64,000 nucleotides of DNA from Acidobacteriota bacterium (GTDB taxonomy: Bacteria > Acidobacteriota > Blastocatellia > Pyrinomonadales > Pyrinomonadaceae): positions 1-64,000 of the forward strand of contig JAHBSG010000009.1 in NCBI GenBank assembly GCA_019639235.1, in the 5' to 3' direction. Position numbers and translations under genes: made by a program. Each line of letters opens with the position of its first letter. The stretch's first letter is position 1. This document shows, piece by piece, positions 9,801 to 17,933 of the stretch. The notes below the pieces were generated by a model. That model saw only the letters and a program-made list of their open reading frames with translations. It was not told the origin of the DNA and did no database searches.

Positions 9801-10913
9801 GGGCTTTCGATAAAGGGTATCTTTGAAATCGGACCAACGGACTTTGAGACAAATACTGGAATCATAGCTAATCCTGCTAGTAAATTTGTCGTCAATGGAA
9901 CCAAATGGAACATCCTTTTACCCATGTGCGACAGCGACGTTTTCAGTTTAGTCGGCATGAACTCATACGACCGCACGTTGCTGAGCTTGAGCAGTGACAA
10001 TCCTGCGACACAGAAATCGACATTTACGGTTCAGGGAGCAAATCACAATTTTTACAATACTGTTTGGAACTATCACGATTTGGGTTTTGATTCCGTTGGC
10101 GACTACAGATGTGTCGGTCATGATCCTTTATGGACTGTCGGAGCAATTGGTTCTGAGAAGCAGCGGCAGACTGCAATTTCTAGTGTCGTTGCTTTCGTCA
10201 GAGCTAATGTAGGAAATACAACGGTTCCGAACTACAATCAAAATTTCGACCCCAGATTCGAATCTCCTTCGGCAATACAAAACATTACGCGGGTAGAACG
10301 AGGATTTACTCCTTCTCCGAATTCAACGCTCACGACTGTTTTTGAGGATTTTAGCGGGTTAACGATTGGAACGGTCTGTCCTTCTGTCAGGTGTACGATG
10401 AATGGAGCGGGAGTTTCCAACGTTATCACCAACATTCTTCCTTATCACGACGAGTCCCTTAATGTTTTGCGCGTTAACTGGACCACTCCCGGTAGCGATA
10501 GGAGCATTCAAATAAACCGAACGTCCTCAATTAATGTAGTTGGTCACCAAACTCTCGATTTTCGAATATCAAGAGTCCCTGATACAGCCGTTCCCTCTGG
10601 TCTAAATGTTAGCGGTGGAACGAACTTATCAGTCCAACTTGCTATGGCTGATGGAACCCTGAGCAATGCTGTTAAATTGTGCACCTACGCTTATGTTGAC
10701 GGTCCATCAGGGGGCTTTGATCCGTTATTTGACCCTTCAGGACAAAGTATCATTGGCATCGCAGCCAGGAAACGTCCTTTGTTGCAGACGGTTCGTGTGC
10801 CTCTAGATTCATTCACAACAGCTAACTTTTCACAGATTAGAGGTATCAAGATCACGTTCGATGAGTCTGATTTTGGTTCGATTTTTCTAACCAATTTCCG
10901 TTTTACGAAATAA
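6834..10913 (+). CDS. SBBP-repeat beta-propeller protein fused to an alpha/beta-hydrolase domain
   Basis: 1359 residues from ATG 6834; an in-frame TTG at 6810 is possible but lies inside the promoter. A signal peptide is followed by an acidobacterial-type pre-SBBP domain (VGFEPNIGQEKSSVQY...). About eight SBBP repeats follow, roughly residues 290-750, of the form 'YSTYLGGN..D.....D..GN.YV.G.T.S.NFP'. From about 800 to 1140 there is a serine-hydrolase fold: MIVILHGNH, a nucleophile elbow GHSRGG, a candidate Asp in CDSDVF and a candidate His in GANHNF. A beta-sandwich-like tail ends the protein. It is probably secreted or on the cell surface; substrate unknown. The gene is visibly AT-richer than its neighbours and uses AT-ending codons, suggesting transfer. 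The companion gene downstream has similar composition. Confidence 0.88.
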   Translation: MKNLQHSTCVLAIGLTLTVIAFFLPTSQIKSQKFESTASSSQFEAVRSNSERYRERVWAGDNRINNLANQPDVGFEPNIGQEKSSVQYRSRGLKYDLFLGKTDATMVFRHTAAKDEIDKTTTSRFDSPIFVKQSYVRFTFIGANADPKSIPVRKLQETRNYLLPSKNVNNVPAYEKVLFANLYDGIDLSYYSHQQSLKYDFIVEPKAKPSLIRLNFEGSSSIEITPSGDLRLFVDGIEIIHKKPIAFQRTGTTRKEVECNYVISHNNQVSFEVGQYDSDVPLIIDPLLSYSTYLGGNAEDVILAIDSDDVGNTYVTGTTHSANFPVTSGGAIGASPSATNSQVFVAKYDANGSRIFTTYFGGTSHEVGRAIAVSTSGIIISGNTSSPDFPVTSSAFQTVFAGGPIGRNEDAFLTKLNLNGTGLIFSTFLGGNDLDIATTITLDSAGIPVVAGITQSTNYPTSPGAFQTTSAGRAGFITKLNDLGSALIFSSYLGNAYTEVRASAIGENNNVYVVGNTSDPSFPTTTGAFRTTNPGHEDGFLTKFNSNGASLIYSTFLGGSLPDYITGITVDESGQAIVTGLSASSNFPITPGAYQTVIQGDYDAFVTKFNSSASSLVFSTFVGGTDHDSATDIESMDDGSLIVSGYTYSSDFPTTSDAFSSTIAGPGDGFIFRLSSGGTANLYSTFFGSSQMDQIWAISLQSCGDLYIAGSTSGGNFPVRQAFQSSFQGVSDGFISKFTFLSTVSTAPDASVDGPFATAVSEYKLPAAVDSEVLDWPYKHPTDGWQPLQVELWASVYRPTTLSGTHPMIVILHGNHGDCERNSTPEPTMPPPPPGVDLRQRFMDPWYARTGSCDDPNTDTFDESVYYDVVPNHRGYDYLGQKLASHGYIVVSINANRGIHIGNVPGTPDPALILPRANLVLRHMQKLREWNNCTTNPACQTPASLGVDLRSKLDFTNVGLLGHSRGGQAVRASYNKYKETGSVWQSRIPGLSIKGIFEIGPTDFETNTGIIANPASKFVVNGTKWNILLPMCDSDVFSLVGMNSYDRTLLSLSSDNPATQKSTFTVQGANHNFYNTVWNYHDLGFDSVGDYRCVGHDPLWTVGAIGSEKQRQTAISSVVAFVRANVGNTTVPNYNQNFDPRFESPSAIQNITRVERGFTPSPNSTLTTVFEDFSGLTIGTVCPSVRCTMNGAGVSNVITNILPYHDESLNVLRVNWTTPGSDRSIQINRTSSINVVGHQTLDFRISRVPDTAVPSGLNVSGGTNLSVQLAMADGTLSNAVKLCTYAYVDGPSGGFDPLFDPSGQSIIGIAARKRPLLQTVRVPLDSFTTANFSQIRGIKITFDESDFGSIFLTNFRFTK

Positions 10914-10935
10914 CCGATGTATATAGGAGAAGAAT

Positions 10936-11742
10936 ATGACACACTTAGGAACAGCAATATGCTTGAGTTTATGCCTATTGTTTTCGTTCGGTTGTCTGAC
11001 GGCGGTTTCAGGACAAGACCGTGAAACCGATTTTTACACTAAAGAAGGCAATTTACTCTTCGAGCAAAAAACTTATGGCACGTTGGGCGAGATTGATTTT
11101 ACCGGTTACCGTCTCGAAGTCATTGACTTGCCTGGCGAAGGCAGCGGCCGTCTGCCCTCACCCAGGGCATTTCGGATTGTGATAGTTTCCTCGCAGCTTT
11201 TGCCCAAAATGGAACTCTACAGCGTTTGGTTTGGCGACCTTAATGAGCTTGACGCGTACCTGACTCGGCCAAATGAATTAACTGCTTTGATCTTTGCGAA
11301 AACCTTACCATCCGGCGAAATTTCCATAGGCGTCTCTAAAAGGGGTAAACAACGTCCGGATGACCGACTGGTTTTTCCCGGAACCCTTTACGTCCCTCCC
11401 GAATATGCAACCCGAAAGGACGAACTTGAAACGGAACCCGTCATTAAGTTAATCAGGCTTTCTACCGGCAGAATTCAGATCAGGGTTGAGTATGAACGAG
11501 GCGGCTGTTTTGATCTGGCGACCGCTCTACCCCGCTACTCTTTTCTCGAAATTGAAGGCTTTGATCATGACAGCCGCGGACCCTCGCCCTTTACATGCAG
11601 CGGCAAAAATTTTGTGGGCACTTTCTCACCGGAAGAATTCGCTCGCATACCGAACGGAGCGAACATCATTAAGAAAGTTGTTATCGGAGAAAATGTGAGC
11701 AGGAAAGTTGTGGGCCGTCTTTATAAGAGTCCGATTGAGTGA
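10936..11742 (+). CDS. Secreted protein of unknown function, companion of the SBBP gene
   Basis: 268 residues. The start is supported by AGGAGA just upstream. Residues 1-27 form a signal peptide, with ...LFSFGCLTAVSGQ near the cleavage site. The Cys of FGC could be a weak lipobox, but SGQ signal-peptidase I cleavage looks better. The mature part is rich in beta-prone stretches and has two cysteines in its last third (GGCFD and FTCSG), which might pair. No known domain is recognised. It starts 22 bp after the SBBP gene, so the two are probably one operon. It shares the lower GC of that gene. A role in the same extracellular process is inferred only from position. Confidence 0.72.
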   Translation: MTHLGTAICLSLCLLFSFGCLTAVSGQDRETDFYTKEGNLLFEQKTYGTLGEIDFTGYRLEVIDLPGEGSGRLPSPRAFRIVIVSSQLLPKMELYSVWFGDLNELDAYLTRPNELTALIFAKTLPSGEISIGVSKRGKQRPDDRLVFPGTLYVPPEYATRKDELETEPVIKLIRLSTGRIQIRVEYERGGCFDLATALPRYSFLEIEGFDHDSRGPSPFTCSGKNFVGTFSPEEFARIPNGANIIKKVVIGENVSRKVVGRLYKSPIE

Positions 11743-12053
11743 ATATGCAGAGTTTCATCAAAAATTCGTTTTTGGTGATATGATCTTAAATTAGGAAGAA
11801 TTTCTCCGATTCTGGGTCAGATATTTATAAAAGGACTTGTTATGTGAGATTTCGGGGTCGGCTTAGTCTATTTTTGTGGTTACAATTTTTTGGTTTGCGG
11901 ATTTGCAATTATCAAGTAAATTCCCTGCTGCTTGACCAGCAATAAGATAATCTTGTTCTGATTTCGTGGTACAACCACGAATTATTCTTGCACGAGTAAA
12001 TACGCCCGCAAGAATCGTCGCCTTCAATTGTCGCCTTCTATTTCGATATCCCA
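11743..12053. other. AT-rich gap at the end of the low-GC insert
   Basis: The stretch between the secreted protein and pilT. It has an A/T-stem hairpin with a TTCG loop (11757-11779) that could end the SBBP operon transcript. It also holds the doubtful 63-codon minus-strand frame listed separately. No repeat or tRNA fragment was seen that would mark an attachment site. Confidence 0.5.
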
Positions 12054-12054
12054 T
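11863..12054 (-). CDS. Possible small protein overlapping the pilT stop (doubtful)
   Basis: A 63-codon frame whose ATG (12052-12054) overlaps the pilT stop in a TAATG arrangement, the geometry of translational coupling. The product is basic (GYRNRRRQLKATIL...) and resembles no family I recognise. Composition is AT-rich, like the insert beside it and unlike pilT. It may be a genuine coupled gene, a remnant of a larger gene cut by the insert, or chance. Confidence 0.3.
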   Translation of the reverse strand: MGYRNRRRQLKATILAGVFTRARIIRGCTTKSEQDYLIAGQAAGNLLDNCKSANQKIVTTKID

Positions 12055-13325
12055 TAAGGCTCAAAACCTTCGATCTCAACCTCGGGTCGTTTTGCCTGAG
12101 GTTCGGCGGGTGGAGATGCGCTTATTAGGGCAGGCTCGTTGGTTTTGCTGACTTCGTCAAGGTCTGCGATGGCGAGGCCGAGGTTCGTCGCGTTCGAGGC
12201 GTATGCCATCCCGGTATCGCGGGTGATCGACCCCTCGCGGATCAGCTTTTCGATCACGCGGTCGAAGGTCTGCATACCGTCAAGCTCGCCGTCGTTCATC
12301 GCGTCTGTGATCGAGCGGCCTTCCTTTTCGCCTTTGTCGATATAGTCGCGGGTCCGTGAATTTGAAACAAGTATCTCGATCGCCGCGATTCGGCCGCCGC
12401 CGACCTTCGGCATCAGCCGCTGAGATATTATGCGGCGGAACGATTGCGAAAGCCGTGTCCTGATCGCGGCTTCTTCGTTCTTTGGAAAGACGCCGATGAT
12501 TCGGTCGATCGTCTTTGCTGCGTCGATCGTATGCAGCGTCGAGAGCACGAGATGGCCCGTTTCGGCGGCCTCCATCGCGACCTCGATGGTTTCGCGGTCG
12601 CGCATCTCGCCTACGAGGATGACCTTCGGAGCCTGTCGAAGAGCCGCACGCAGTGCAAGTGCGAAATCCGGTGTATCCGAATGCAACTCGCGTTGATGAA
12701 TGGTGCTCAACTGATGGTCGTGGAGGAACTCGATCGGGTCTTCGATCGTTACGATGTGGTACTTCTTGGTCTTGTTTATCAGGTCGATGATCGCCGCAAG
12801 TGTCGTCGATTTACCCGAACCGGTCGGGCCGGTGACGAGCACGAGACCGTTCTTGAGCTCAGAAACGTTGCGGATGGCTTCCGGCAGATTCAACTCGCGC
12901 CAATCAGGGACACGGGTAGGAATGACGCGCATCACGACCGCGTGTGAGCCACGTTGCATAAAAATATTGACGCGAAATCGGCAGAGGCCGGGGACGCTGT
13001 ACGAAATATCCGCCGAACCCTTGGTGTCCAGCGATTCGATTCCCTGCCTGTTGCCGGCGAGCATCACTTCGACAAAAGCCTTGATATGCGGCGGCTTGAG
13101 CAACTCGTAGCCGGGGATCGGAACGGGCTCAAGGTCACCGCTCAGCTCGACCTGCGGCGGCCGGCCGGGCGAGAAGATGAGGTCGCTGACCTTTTCGCCG
13201 GCGGCAAGCATTCGGCGAAGAATGTTGTGGAATATCTCCTCGGCCGATTGCGCCGGGCGAACGGGTTGAACTGCAGGCGATGCGGGCGCATGACGGTCCG
13301 CGGGAAAAGCGGGATTCATATCCAT
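12054..13325 (-). CDS. pilT: Type IV pilus retraction ATPase, PilT family
   Basis: 423 residues, longer than typical PilT (about 345) because of a Pro/Ala-rich N-terminus (1-25) and a C-terminal tail past 370. Walker A is GPTGSGKST near residue 173. The Asp box (IEDPIEF), Walker B (VILVGEMRD) and His box (TGHLVLSTLHT) follow in order. The PAS-like N-terminal domain begins at about 30. PilT hexamers depolymerise pili at the inner membrane, driving twitching and DNA uptake. Divergence from canonical PilT (GEMRDRETIEVAMEAAETGH) leaves PilU as an alternative. No other pilus gene lies nearby, so it works in trans. The nearby PilZ protein (43.6 kb) might be a pilus regulator but is not linked. Confidence 0.92.
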   Translation of the reverse strand: MDMNPAFPADRHAPASPAVQPVRPAQSAEEIFHNILRRMLAAGEKVSDLIFSPGRPPQVELSGDLEPVPIPGYELLKPPHIKAFVEVMLAGNRQGIESLDTKGSADISYSVPGLCRFRVNIFMQRGSHAVVMRVIPTRVPDWRELNLPEAIRNVSELKNGLVLVTGPTGSGKSTTLAAIIDLINKTKKYHIVTIEDPIEFLHDHQLSTIHQRELHSDTPDFALALRAALRQAPKVILVGEMRDRETIEVAMEAAETGHLVLSTLHTIDAAKTIDRIIGVFPKNEEAAIRTRLSQSFRRIISQRLMPKVGGGRIAAIEILVSNSRTRDYIDKGEKEGRSITDAMNDGELDGMQTFDRVIEKLIREGSITRDTGMAYASNATNLGLAIADLDEVSKTNEPALISASPPAEPQAKRPEVEIEGFEP

Positions 13326-13539
13326 GATAGGTTCAGGTTCGAACTAATAAAGATTCTGGGAAAAAGAGAAGGCGACCTCGTTTCGGACGCCCATATAGAA
13401 TAACGCCTGAACAATGGCTTACGCAAGCCTTTTCGTTGCCTTGCCCGGCGAAAGGGTATCGAATACAATTTAGGTTTTACTTTGCCGGGGTCTTCATTTC
13501 CGGCAGCTATTTTTACCGAAAAGGAACATAAATAAAGCT

Positions 13540-14610
13540 ATGAAACGAGTGGGTATTTTGGTCGGGCGCGAAGTAACGTTCCCGGAATCTATCATCAAGA
13601 GCATTAATGAGAAAGGCGGCGGCGAGGTCGTTGCCGAAATGGTCAAGGTCGGCGGCATCCGCCACGAGGAAGAAAAGCGTTACGACGTGATCATCGACCG
13701 CATCTCACACGAGGTGCCGTATTACCGGGCGATGCTCAAGCGGATGGCGCTCGAGGGTACGTATATCATCAACAACCCCTTTTGGTGGTCGGCGGACGAC
13801 AAATTCTTCAACTATTCGCTCGCGGCTAAACTCGGCGTCGCGATCCCGAAGACCGTACTGCTTCCGCAGCACGCTTACATCAAAGACATCACGAGCGAAT
13901 CGCTCCGCAACCTCGAGTTTCCGATCGATTGGGAAGGCATCGTCAACTATGTCGGCTTCCCTGCTTTCCTCAAGCCCTTCGACGGCGGCGGCTGGAAGAA
14001 CGTCTCCAAGGTCAACTCCCTCGAGGAACTCTGGTCGGAATACAACCAGTCGGGCACGCTCTGCATGACGCTGCAGGAAGGAATCGAATTCGACCAGTTC
14101 GTCCGCTGCTACTGTGTCGGGCAGGAGAAGGTGCTTATCATGCCCTATGACCCCTCGAAGCCTTACTTGAGCGGGATGCAGTACGTCAATATTGAAAACT
14201 ACCTGACGCCCGAACTGCATAAGCGGGTCGAGCAGGATGTTATCACTATCTGCAAGGCGCTCGGATACGACCTCAACACGGTCGAGTTCGCGATCAAGGA
14301 CGGCATCCCGTACGCTATCGACTTTATGAACCCGGCACCGGATGCGGAGCTTGCCTCGGTCGGCGAATACAACCATAACTGGATCGTCGAGAACATGACC
14401 GCGTTCATCCTCAAAAAGCTCAAAGAGGGCTGGGACGCTCCGGAATACCGCTGGTCGGCAATGCTGAACCCGGCGGTTGAACCTAAAAAAAAAGTAATGA
14501 CTAGGTCTGCCAAAGCCCCTGCAAAGGCCAAGGTAAGCGCAAAGGCGAAGCCAGCCGCTACCAAGGCATCGGCCGAGAAGAAAGCCCGAGCCAAAAAAGC
14601 CGGCAATTAG
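13540..14610 (+). CDS. ATP-grasp family protein with Lys/Ala-rich tail
   Basis: 356 residues. The N-terminus (MKRVGILVGREVTFPESI) is a pre-ATP-grasp Rossmann-like region. The ATP-grasp core spans about 90-300, including GFPAFLKPFDGGGWKNVSKV (P-loop-like nucleotide lid), EGIEFDQFVRCYCVG, and a metal-binding end (VEFAIKDGIPYAIDFMNPAPD, Glu and Asn ligands). The enzyme should ligate a carboxylate to an amine; RimK/glutathione-synthase-like members are the closest in style, but the substrate is unknown. Residues from about 318 form a Lys/Ala/Pro tail of the histone H1-like kind, perhaps binding nucleic acid or acidic partners. Start: AAGGA lies about 15 nt upstream, a long spacing. A bidirectional terminator follows. 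Confidence 0.83.
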   Translation: MKRVGILVGREVTFPESIIKSINEKGGGEVVAEMVKVGGIRHEEEKRYDVIIDRISHEVPYYRAMLKRMALEGTYIINNPFWWSADDKFFNYSLAAKLGVAIPKTVLLPQHAYIKDITSESLRNLEFPIDWEGIVNYVGFPAFLKPFDGGGWKNVSKVNSLEELWSEYNQSGTLCMTLQEGIEFDQFVRCYCVGQEKVLIMPYDPSKPYLSGMQYVNIENYLTPELHKRVEQDVITICKALGYDLNTVEFAIKDGIPYAIDFMNPAPDAELASVGEYNHNWIVENMTAFILKKLKEGWDAPEYRWSAMLNPAVEPKKKVMTRSAKAPAKAKVSAKAKPAATKASAEKKARAKKAGN

Positions 14611-14626
14611 ATCGTTCGATCAAATG

Positions 14627-14665
14627 AAAAAGCCCTGAGCGCACAAGAAGGTGCTCGGGGCTTTT
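14627..14665. terminator. Bidirectional intrinsic terminator
   Basis: AAAAGCCCTGAGC and GCTCGGGGCTTTT form a strong stem, with an A run on the left and a T run on the right. It sits between the convergent ATP-grasp and TPR genes and can serve both. Confidence 0.85.
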
Positions 14666-14686
14666 CAATTATGTGATCGATAAAGG

Positions 14687-16096
14687 CTACTCGCGGTCGC
14701 GTTCGACGAGTTCGAAGGGTATGCGGTTGGTCATCATCTTGCGGCCGATCAGCAGTACGAGCCGAACGCCGATCGCAATGAACACGATGGCCCAGCCGAA
14801 ATTCGCAATCATTATCTGGTCGAGCAGTAGCCCGACGAAAAGAACGAGCAGACCGACGAGCGAGACACGTACGGCCGCACGGCTGTTCCGCTCGAGCCGT
14901 TCGAGCAGGTTAACGCGGCTGACCTCAAGCTCCATATATTCCTCGTCCGCGTTGAGCCGAGAGAAATAATCTGCCTCGGTTCCTGCCCAACGGCGAAGAG
15001 CGGCGTTCTCGGCCGAGCGGTTCGCTTCGCCGAAATTATGGATGACGTGGGCGATCTTTCCCTCTCGAAGTGCGATCTCGGCCATTCCGCGGATCGCTCG
15101 GAAGCCGTCGCCGAGCAGTTCGACCGCTCTCTTGAAAGCAGAGTTAGCCCGCCGCCAGTCCCCGACCTGAAAATATGCCTCGCCGAGCCGGGAAAGCAGT
15201 TCGCCGTCGTCGCCCGCACGCCGCTCGGCCAGCCGCATCAAGGCGACCGCCCGGCGGTGGAGCTTGCGATCGCGTTCGTACCCCGCGAGCGACAGCAGGC
15301 AGCGGCCAAGATCAAATAGCACCCAGCCATCACGCGGGTCAAGCCGCAACGCACGTCGGAAGGCCTCGGCCGCCTGGATCAACGAACCGGAAAACCGAAG
15401 CCGATTGCCGAGCTCGCGAAGCTCGCGGGCCTTTTGACTGAACTCTGTCGTGCTTGCCGGCTCAACAGCTAGTGCTTCAGTGTTCCTCGCGGTCTTCCAT
15501 TTTTTGAATGAAGGCTCAAGGACATCGGCCGAAGGAATTCTGTACTCCTCGACCAGCCGCTCGAGCATCGACGGTTCTGAAAGATATTCACGAAGCTCCA
15601 GCGATCTCGCGTCGAGCACATTTGCATCCAGCCTGCCGAGCACCTCACGCACGAACTTCCTATAGCGCTCGCCGCCGGAAACGACCGTCATCGCGATCCC
15701 CTTTCCGCGGAGCGTGGTCCGATGCCGATACGGAAAGCGTCCGCTTCGGCGAATGCCCCGCAGCGATTGGCTATCGACCTGCTCGATATCGGAAAGCTTT
15801 AGCCGGTCGCGAAGGCCAAAGAGCCGATAACCAATTCGAGGAAGAAGGCCGGTGCGGCGTATCCGCTTGCCGTCGAAAATAACGCGGTCGGTTGCCGCAA
15901 GCACGAAAACGACAGCGATCGAGAGTGCCGCGATGACTCCCGATGCAGTGTAAAGATCGAGGTACAAAAGAAACAGGGCAACAAGAAGCAGGAACGACAA
16001 AGCCGTAAGGTATGCGCCGGGCGAAACGCGGACGCTAACGCTCACCTGCCCGGCCGTGGTCGCTTTGCTTTGAGGCTCTGAGTTCTCTTCGTTCAC
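14687..16096 (-). CDS. Membrane TPR protein
   Basis: 469 residues. Two transmembrane helices lie near the N-terminus (about 28-70) and two near the C-terminus (about 405-455). A PH-like/bPH2-type cytoplasmic stretch may lie between 70 and 140 (IFDGKRIRRTGLLPRIGYRLFGLRDRLKLSDIEQVDS). TPR-like helices fill 220-370, with ELGNRLRFSGSLIQAAEAFR and GWVLFDLGRCLLSLAG among the clearest. TPR domains assemble protein complexes; the partner here is unknown. A second, shorter TPR membrane protein lies directly upstream but is separated by a terminator, so the two are probably transcribed independently. Confidence 0.75.
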   Translation of the reverse strand: MNEENSEPQSKATTAGQVSVSVRVSPGAYLTALSFLLLVALFLLYLDLYTASGVIAALSIAVVFVLAATDRVIFDGKRIRRTGLLPRIGYRLFGLRDRLKLSDIEQVDSQSLRGIRRSGRFPYRHRTTLRGKGIAMTVVSGGERYRKFVREVLGRLDANVLDARSLELREYLSEPSMLERLVEEYRIPSADVLEPSFKKWKTARNTEALAVEPASTTEFSQKARELRELGNRLRFSGSLIQAAEAFRRALRLDPRDGWVLFDLGRCLLSLAGYERDRKLHRRAVALMRLAERRAGDDGELLSRLGEAYFQVGDWRRANSAFKRAVELLGDGFRAIRGMAEIALREGKIAHVIHNFGEANRSAENAALRRWAGTEADYFSRLNADEEYMELEVSRVNLLERLERNSRAAVRVSLVGLLVLFVGLLLDQIMIANFGWAIVFIAIGVRLVLLIGRKMMTNRIPFELVERDRE

Positions 16097-16120
16097 TAGT
16101 CTTAGATGTAAATGCAGAAA

Positions 16121-16154
16121 GGCCCGGGCGTCAAGTTATTTCTCCGCCCGGGCC
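16121..16154 (-). terminator. Terminator after the YfgM-like TPR gene
   Basis: GGCCCGGGCG and CCGCCCGGGCC form a very strong stem with a 13-nt loop. On the minus strand it is followed by TTTCTGCATTT. It lies just past the stop at 16176. Confidence 0.75.
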
Positions 16155-16175
16155 AAATTTGCTTTCGAGAAGTTC

Positions 16176-17033
16176 CTAGAAGCCGAAGGGCAGGCCGGCT
16201 GCCGCCGGATCCGGTTCGGGGATCTCCTTTGCTTTTTCCGGAGCGAGTTCCTTTACCTTGTCTTTCGCCTCGAGAGCGGCGGCGCTTAGCGGGATCGACT
16301 TACCTTCCTTGTCCTTTGCTTCGCTCGCGGTCTTCGCGAGTTCGAAGAGAATGTTGACGGCCTCGTCCTTATTGCCCTGCTTTTCGAGTGTTTTGCCAAG
16401 TTCGAGTTTGATGATATCGAGCGGAATTATCTTCCCGTCGCCCGTGCTGAGCTTCCGGTAATGCTCGGCCGCCTTATCGAACTGGCCCGCATCGGCACGA
16501 GCCTGTGCCGCAGCGAAGGTTGCGAGGGTTGCTACCTCACCGCTGCCGCCGGCCATTGCCTCAAGCTCGCTGACCGCCATTTCGCGATCGACATGAAGAC
16601 GATTGACGGCCGCAAAATATTTGGCCTTCTCGCCGGCCGCACCGCCGAATTCCCCGGCGACCCGTTCAAACTCAGCGATCGCCGCTTCGGCACGCTCGCG
16701 TTGGGTCTTGTAGGTCTTTTCGGTCGAACCGGCCAGCGGCGGGACGTCCGTCACCTGGGCCTGCATTATCTCGATGCCCTTGCCGAGAGCTGTCTGCGCC
16801 GCGGCCTGCGATCGGTTGTTCCATTGAACAAAGACCGCGATGATGATGCCGAGCACCACCAACGCCCCGATTCCGTAAAGGATCGTCCGGCCCTTGCCTT
16901 CAAAGGCCTTGCCGGCATCCTCGATGCGGTTCGTTACCGCTGCCTGGAAAGGATCCTGATAACGCGGCTTTTCGGCCTGCTCATTCGGCACGGCGGGGCC
17001 GGCCTGCTCAAATCGTCGTTTCTTTCTTGCCAT
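16176..17033 (-). CDS. TPR membrane protein, YfgM-like
   Basis: 285 residues. A charged N-terminus (MARKKRRFEQ) and a proline-rich linker are followed by one transmembrane helix (about 50-72, TILYGIGALVVLGIIIAVFV). The outer part is TPR-like, with FAAAQARADAGQFDKAAEHY the clearest repeat. The layout (N-in single span and an external TPR domain) is that of the YfgM/ancillary SecYEG translocon subunit family, whose members help proteins leaving the Sec channel. Sequence identity to that family cannot be judged here, so the role is inferred. The C-terminus ends in a Pro/Ala stretch. A terminator closes the transcript. Confidence 0.72.
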   Translation of the reverse strand: MARKKRRFEQAGPAVPNEQAEKPRYQDPFQAAVTNRIEDAGKAFEGKGRTILYGIGALVVLGIIIAVFVQWNNRSQAAAQTALGKGIEIMQAQVTDVPPLAGSTEKTYKTQRERAEAAIAEFERVAGEFGGAAGEKAKYFAAVNRLHVDREMAVSELEAMAGGSGEVATLATFAAAQARADAGQFDKAAEHYRKLSTGDGKIIPLDIIKLELGKTLEKQGNKDEAVNILFELAKTASEAKDKEGKSIPLSAAALEAKDKVKELAPEKAKEIPEPDPAAAGLPFGF

Positions 17034-17176
17034 TACAAAAAATGCAATTTCCCTTATCGAAATCGTTATATAATAAGGAAATTCGGGAAGTTTCCAAAAG
17101 AGTAAATGTAGCTTAATTGCAGCCGAAGAGCAAACATAAGGCTAGCGGAACATACCCGAAAAAAATTAAGAAACCC

Positions 17177-17205
17177 GGGAACATTTTTCAATAATCGGTG
17201 TCTAA
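17177..17205 (+). promoter_or_regulatory. ECF-type promoter upstream of the sigma factor gene
   Basis: GGGAAC (17177-17182), 14 bases, then GGTGTCTAA (17197-17205). It resembles RpoE-group promoters (GGAAC ... TCTRA). The identical elements and spacing recur in front of exbD at 46801-46829. The likely target of the adjacent sigma factor is itself, which would give autoregulation with a leader of about 68 nt. Confidence 0.7.
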
Positions 17206-17279
17206 AGGTAATTACAGGGGATATTGTTCCCCACGGCACGATTGAAAACGGACCGGGGGTTTCGAGTCAGACGGACGAA

Positions 17280-17933
17280 ATGGCCCTGAGCAGATCGATC
17301 GCTTTCGATGAGGACACGCTGAACGAAGCAGCTTCGGCAGCGGGACTCGACTCGGCCATTTCGCGACAGGAAGCCGCCTTGCTCGAGGGCCTCAAGGCCG
17401 GAAGGCAGGAAGCTTTTGACACTCTGATCGAGCGGTTCTCGAGCGACATCTTCGCGACGCTTTATCGCATCACCGAAGACGCCGAAGAGGCCGCAGACCT
17501 GACGCAGGAGACATTCATCAGTGCCGCAAAGTCGGTCGCGGGGTTCCGCGGCGACTCAGGACTGAAAACCTGGCTTTATCGGATAGCGATAAATCACGCC
17601 CGCAACCGCAAACGCTGGTGGTTCCGCCGGGGCAGGTCGAAAACGATCTCGATCGATTCGCCCATCGGCCCTTCGGAACAGACCATTGGCGATACGCTGG
17701 ACGCGGGTTCGCGGTCGCCCGAGGACGAAGCCATTTGGCGTGAACGCCAGCTCTCGCTGCGGAGAGCATTGAACGAACTGCCCGAGATCTTTCGCGAGGC
17801 CGTGGTGCTCTGCGATATCGAGGGGTTAAGTTACGACGAGATCGCCGAAGTGCTCGGCATCTCAATGGGAACGGTGAAATCGCGAATTGCTCGCGGCCGT
17901 GAAGAGCTGAGACGAAAGCTCAAAGGATATTGA
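17280..17933 (+). CDS. ECF sigma factor (RpoE-like)
   Basis: 217 residues, normal for the family. Region 2 spans about 40-105 (FDTLIERFSSDIFATLYRIT ... DLTQETFISA ... FRGDSGLKTWLYRIAINHAR). Region 4 spans about 155-210 (LPEIFREAVVLCDIEGLSYD ... ISMGTVKSRIARGREELRR). Between them is a variable, Ser/Pro-rich linker. ECF sigma factors direct RNA polymerase to stress promoters and are held by membrane anti-sigma factors. The zinc-finger protein 273 bp downstream is the expected inhibitor. A promoter of the RpoE type (17177-17205) lies in front of the gene, so autoregulation is likely. The gene is preceded by 246 bp with no other gene. Confidence 0.94.
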   Translation: MALSRSIAFDEDTLNEAASAAGLDSAISRQEAALLEGLKAGRQEAFDTLIERFSSDIFATLYRITEDAEEAADLTQETFISAAKSVAGFRGDSGLKTWLYRIAINHARNRKRWWFRRGRSKTISIDSPIGPSEQTIGDTLDAGSRSPEDEAIWRERQLSLRRALNELPEIFREAVVLCDIEGLSYDEIAEVLGISMGTVKSRIARGREELRRKLKGY

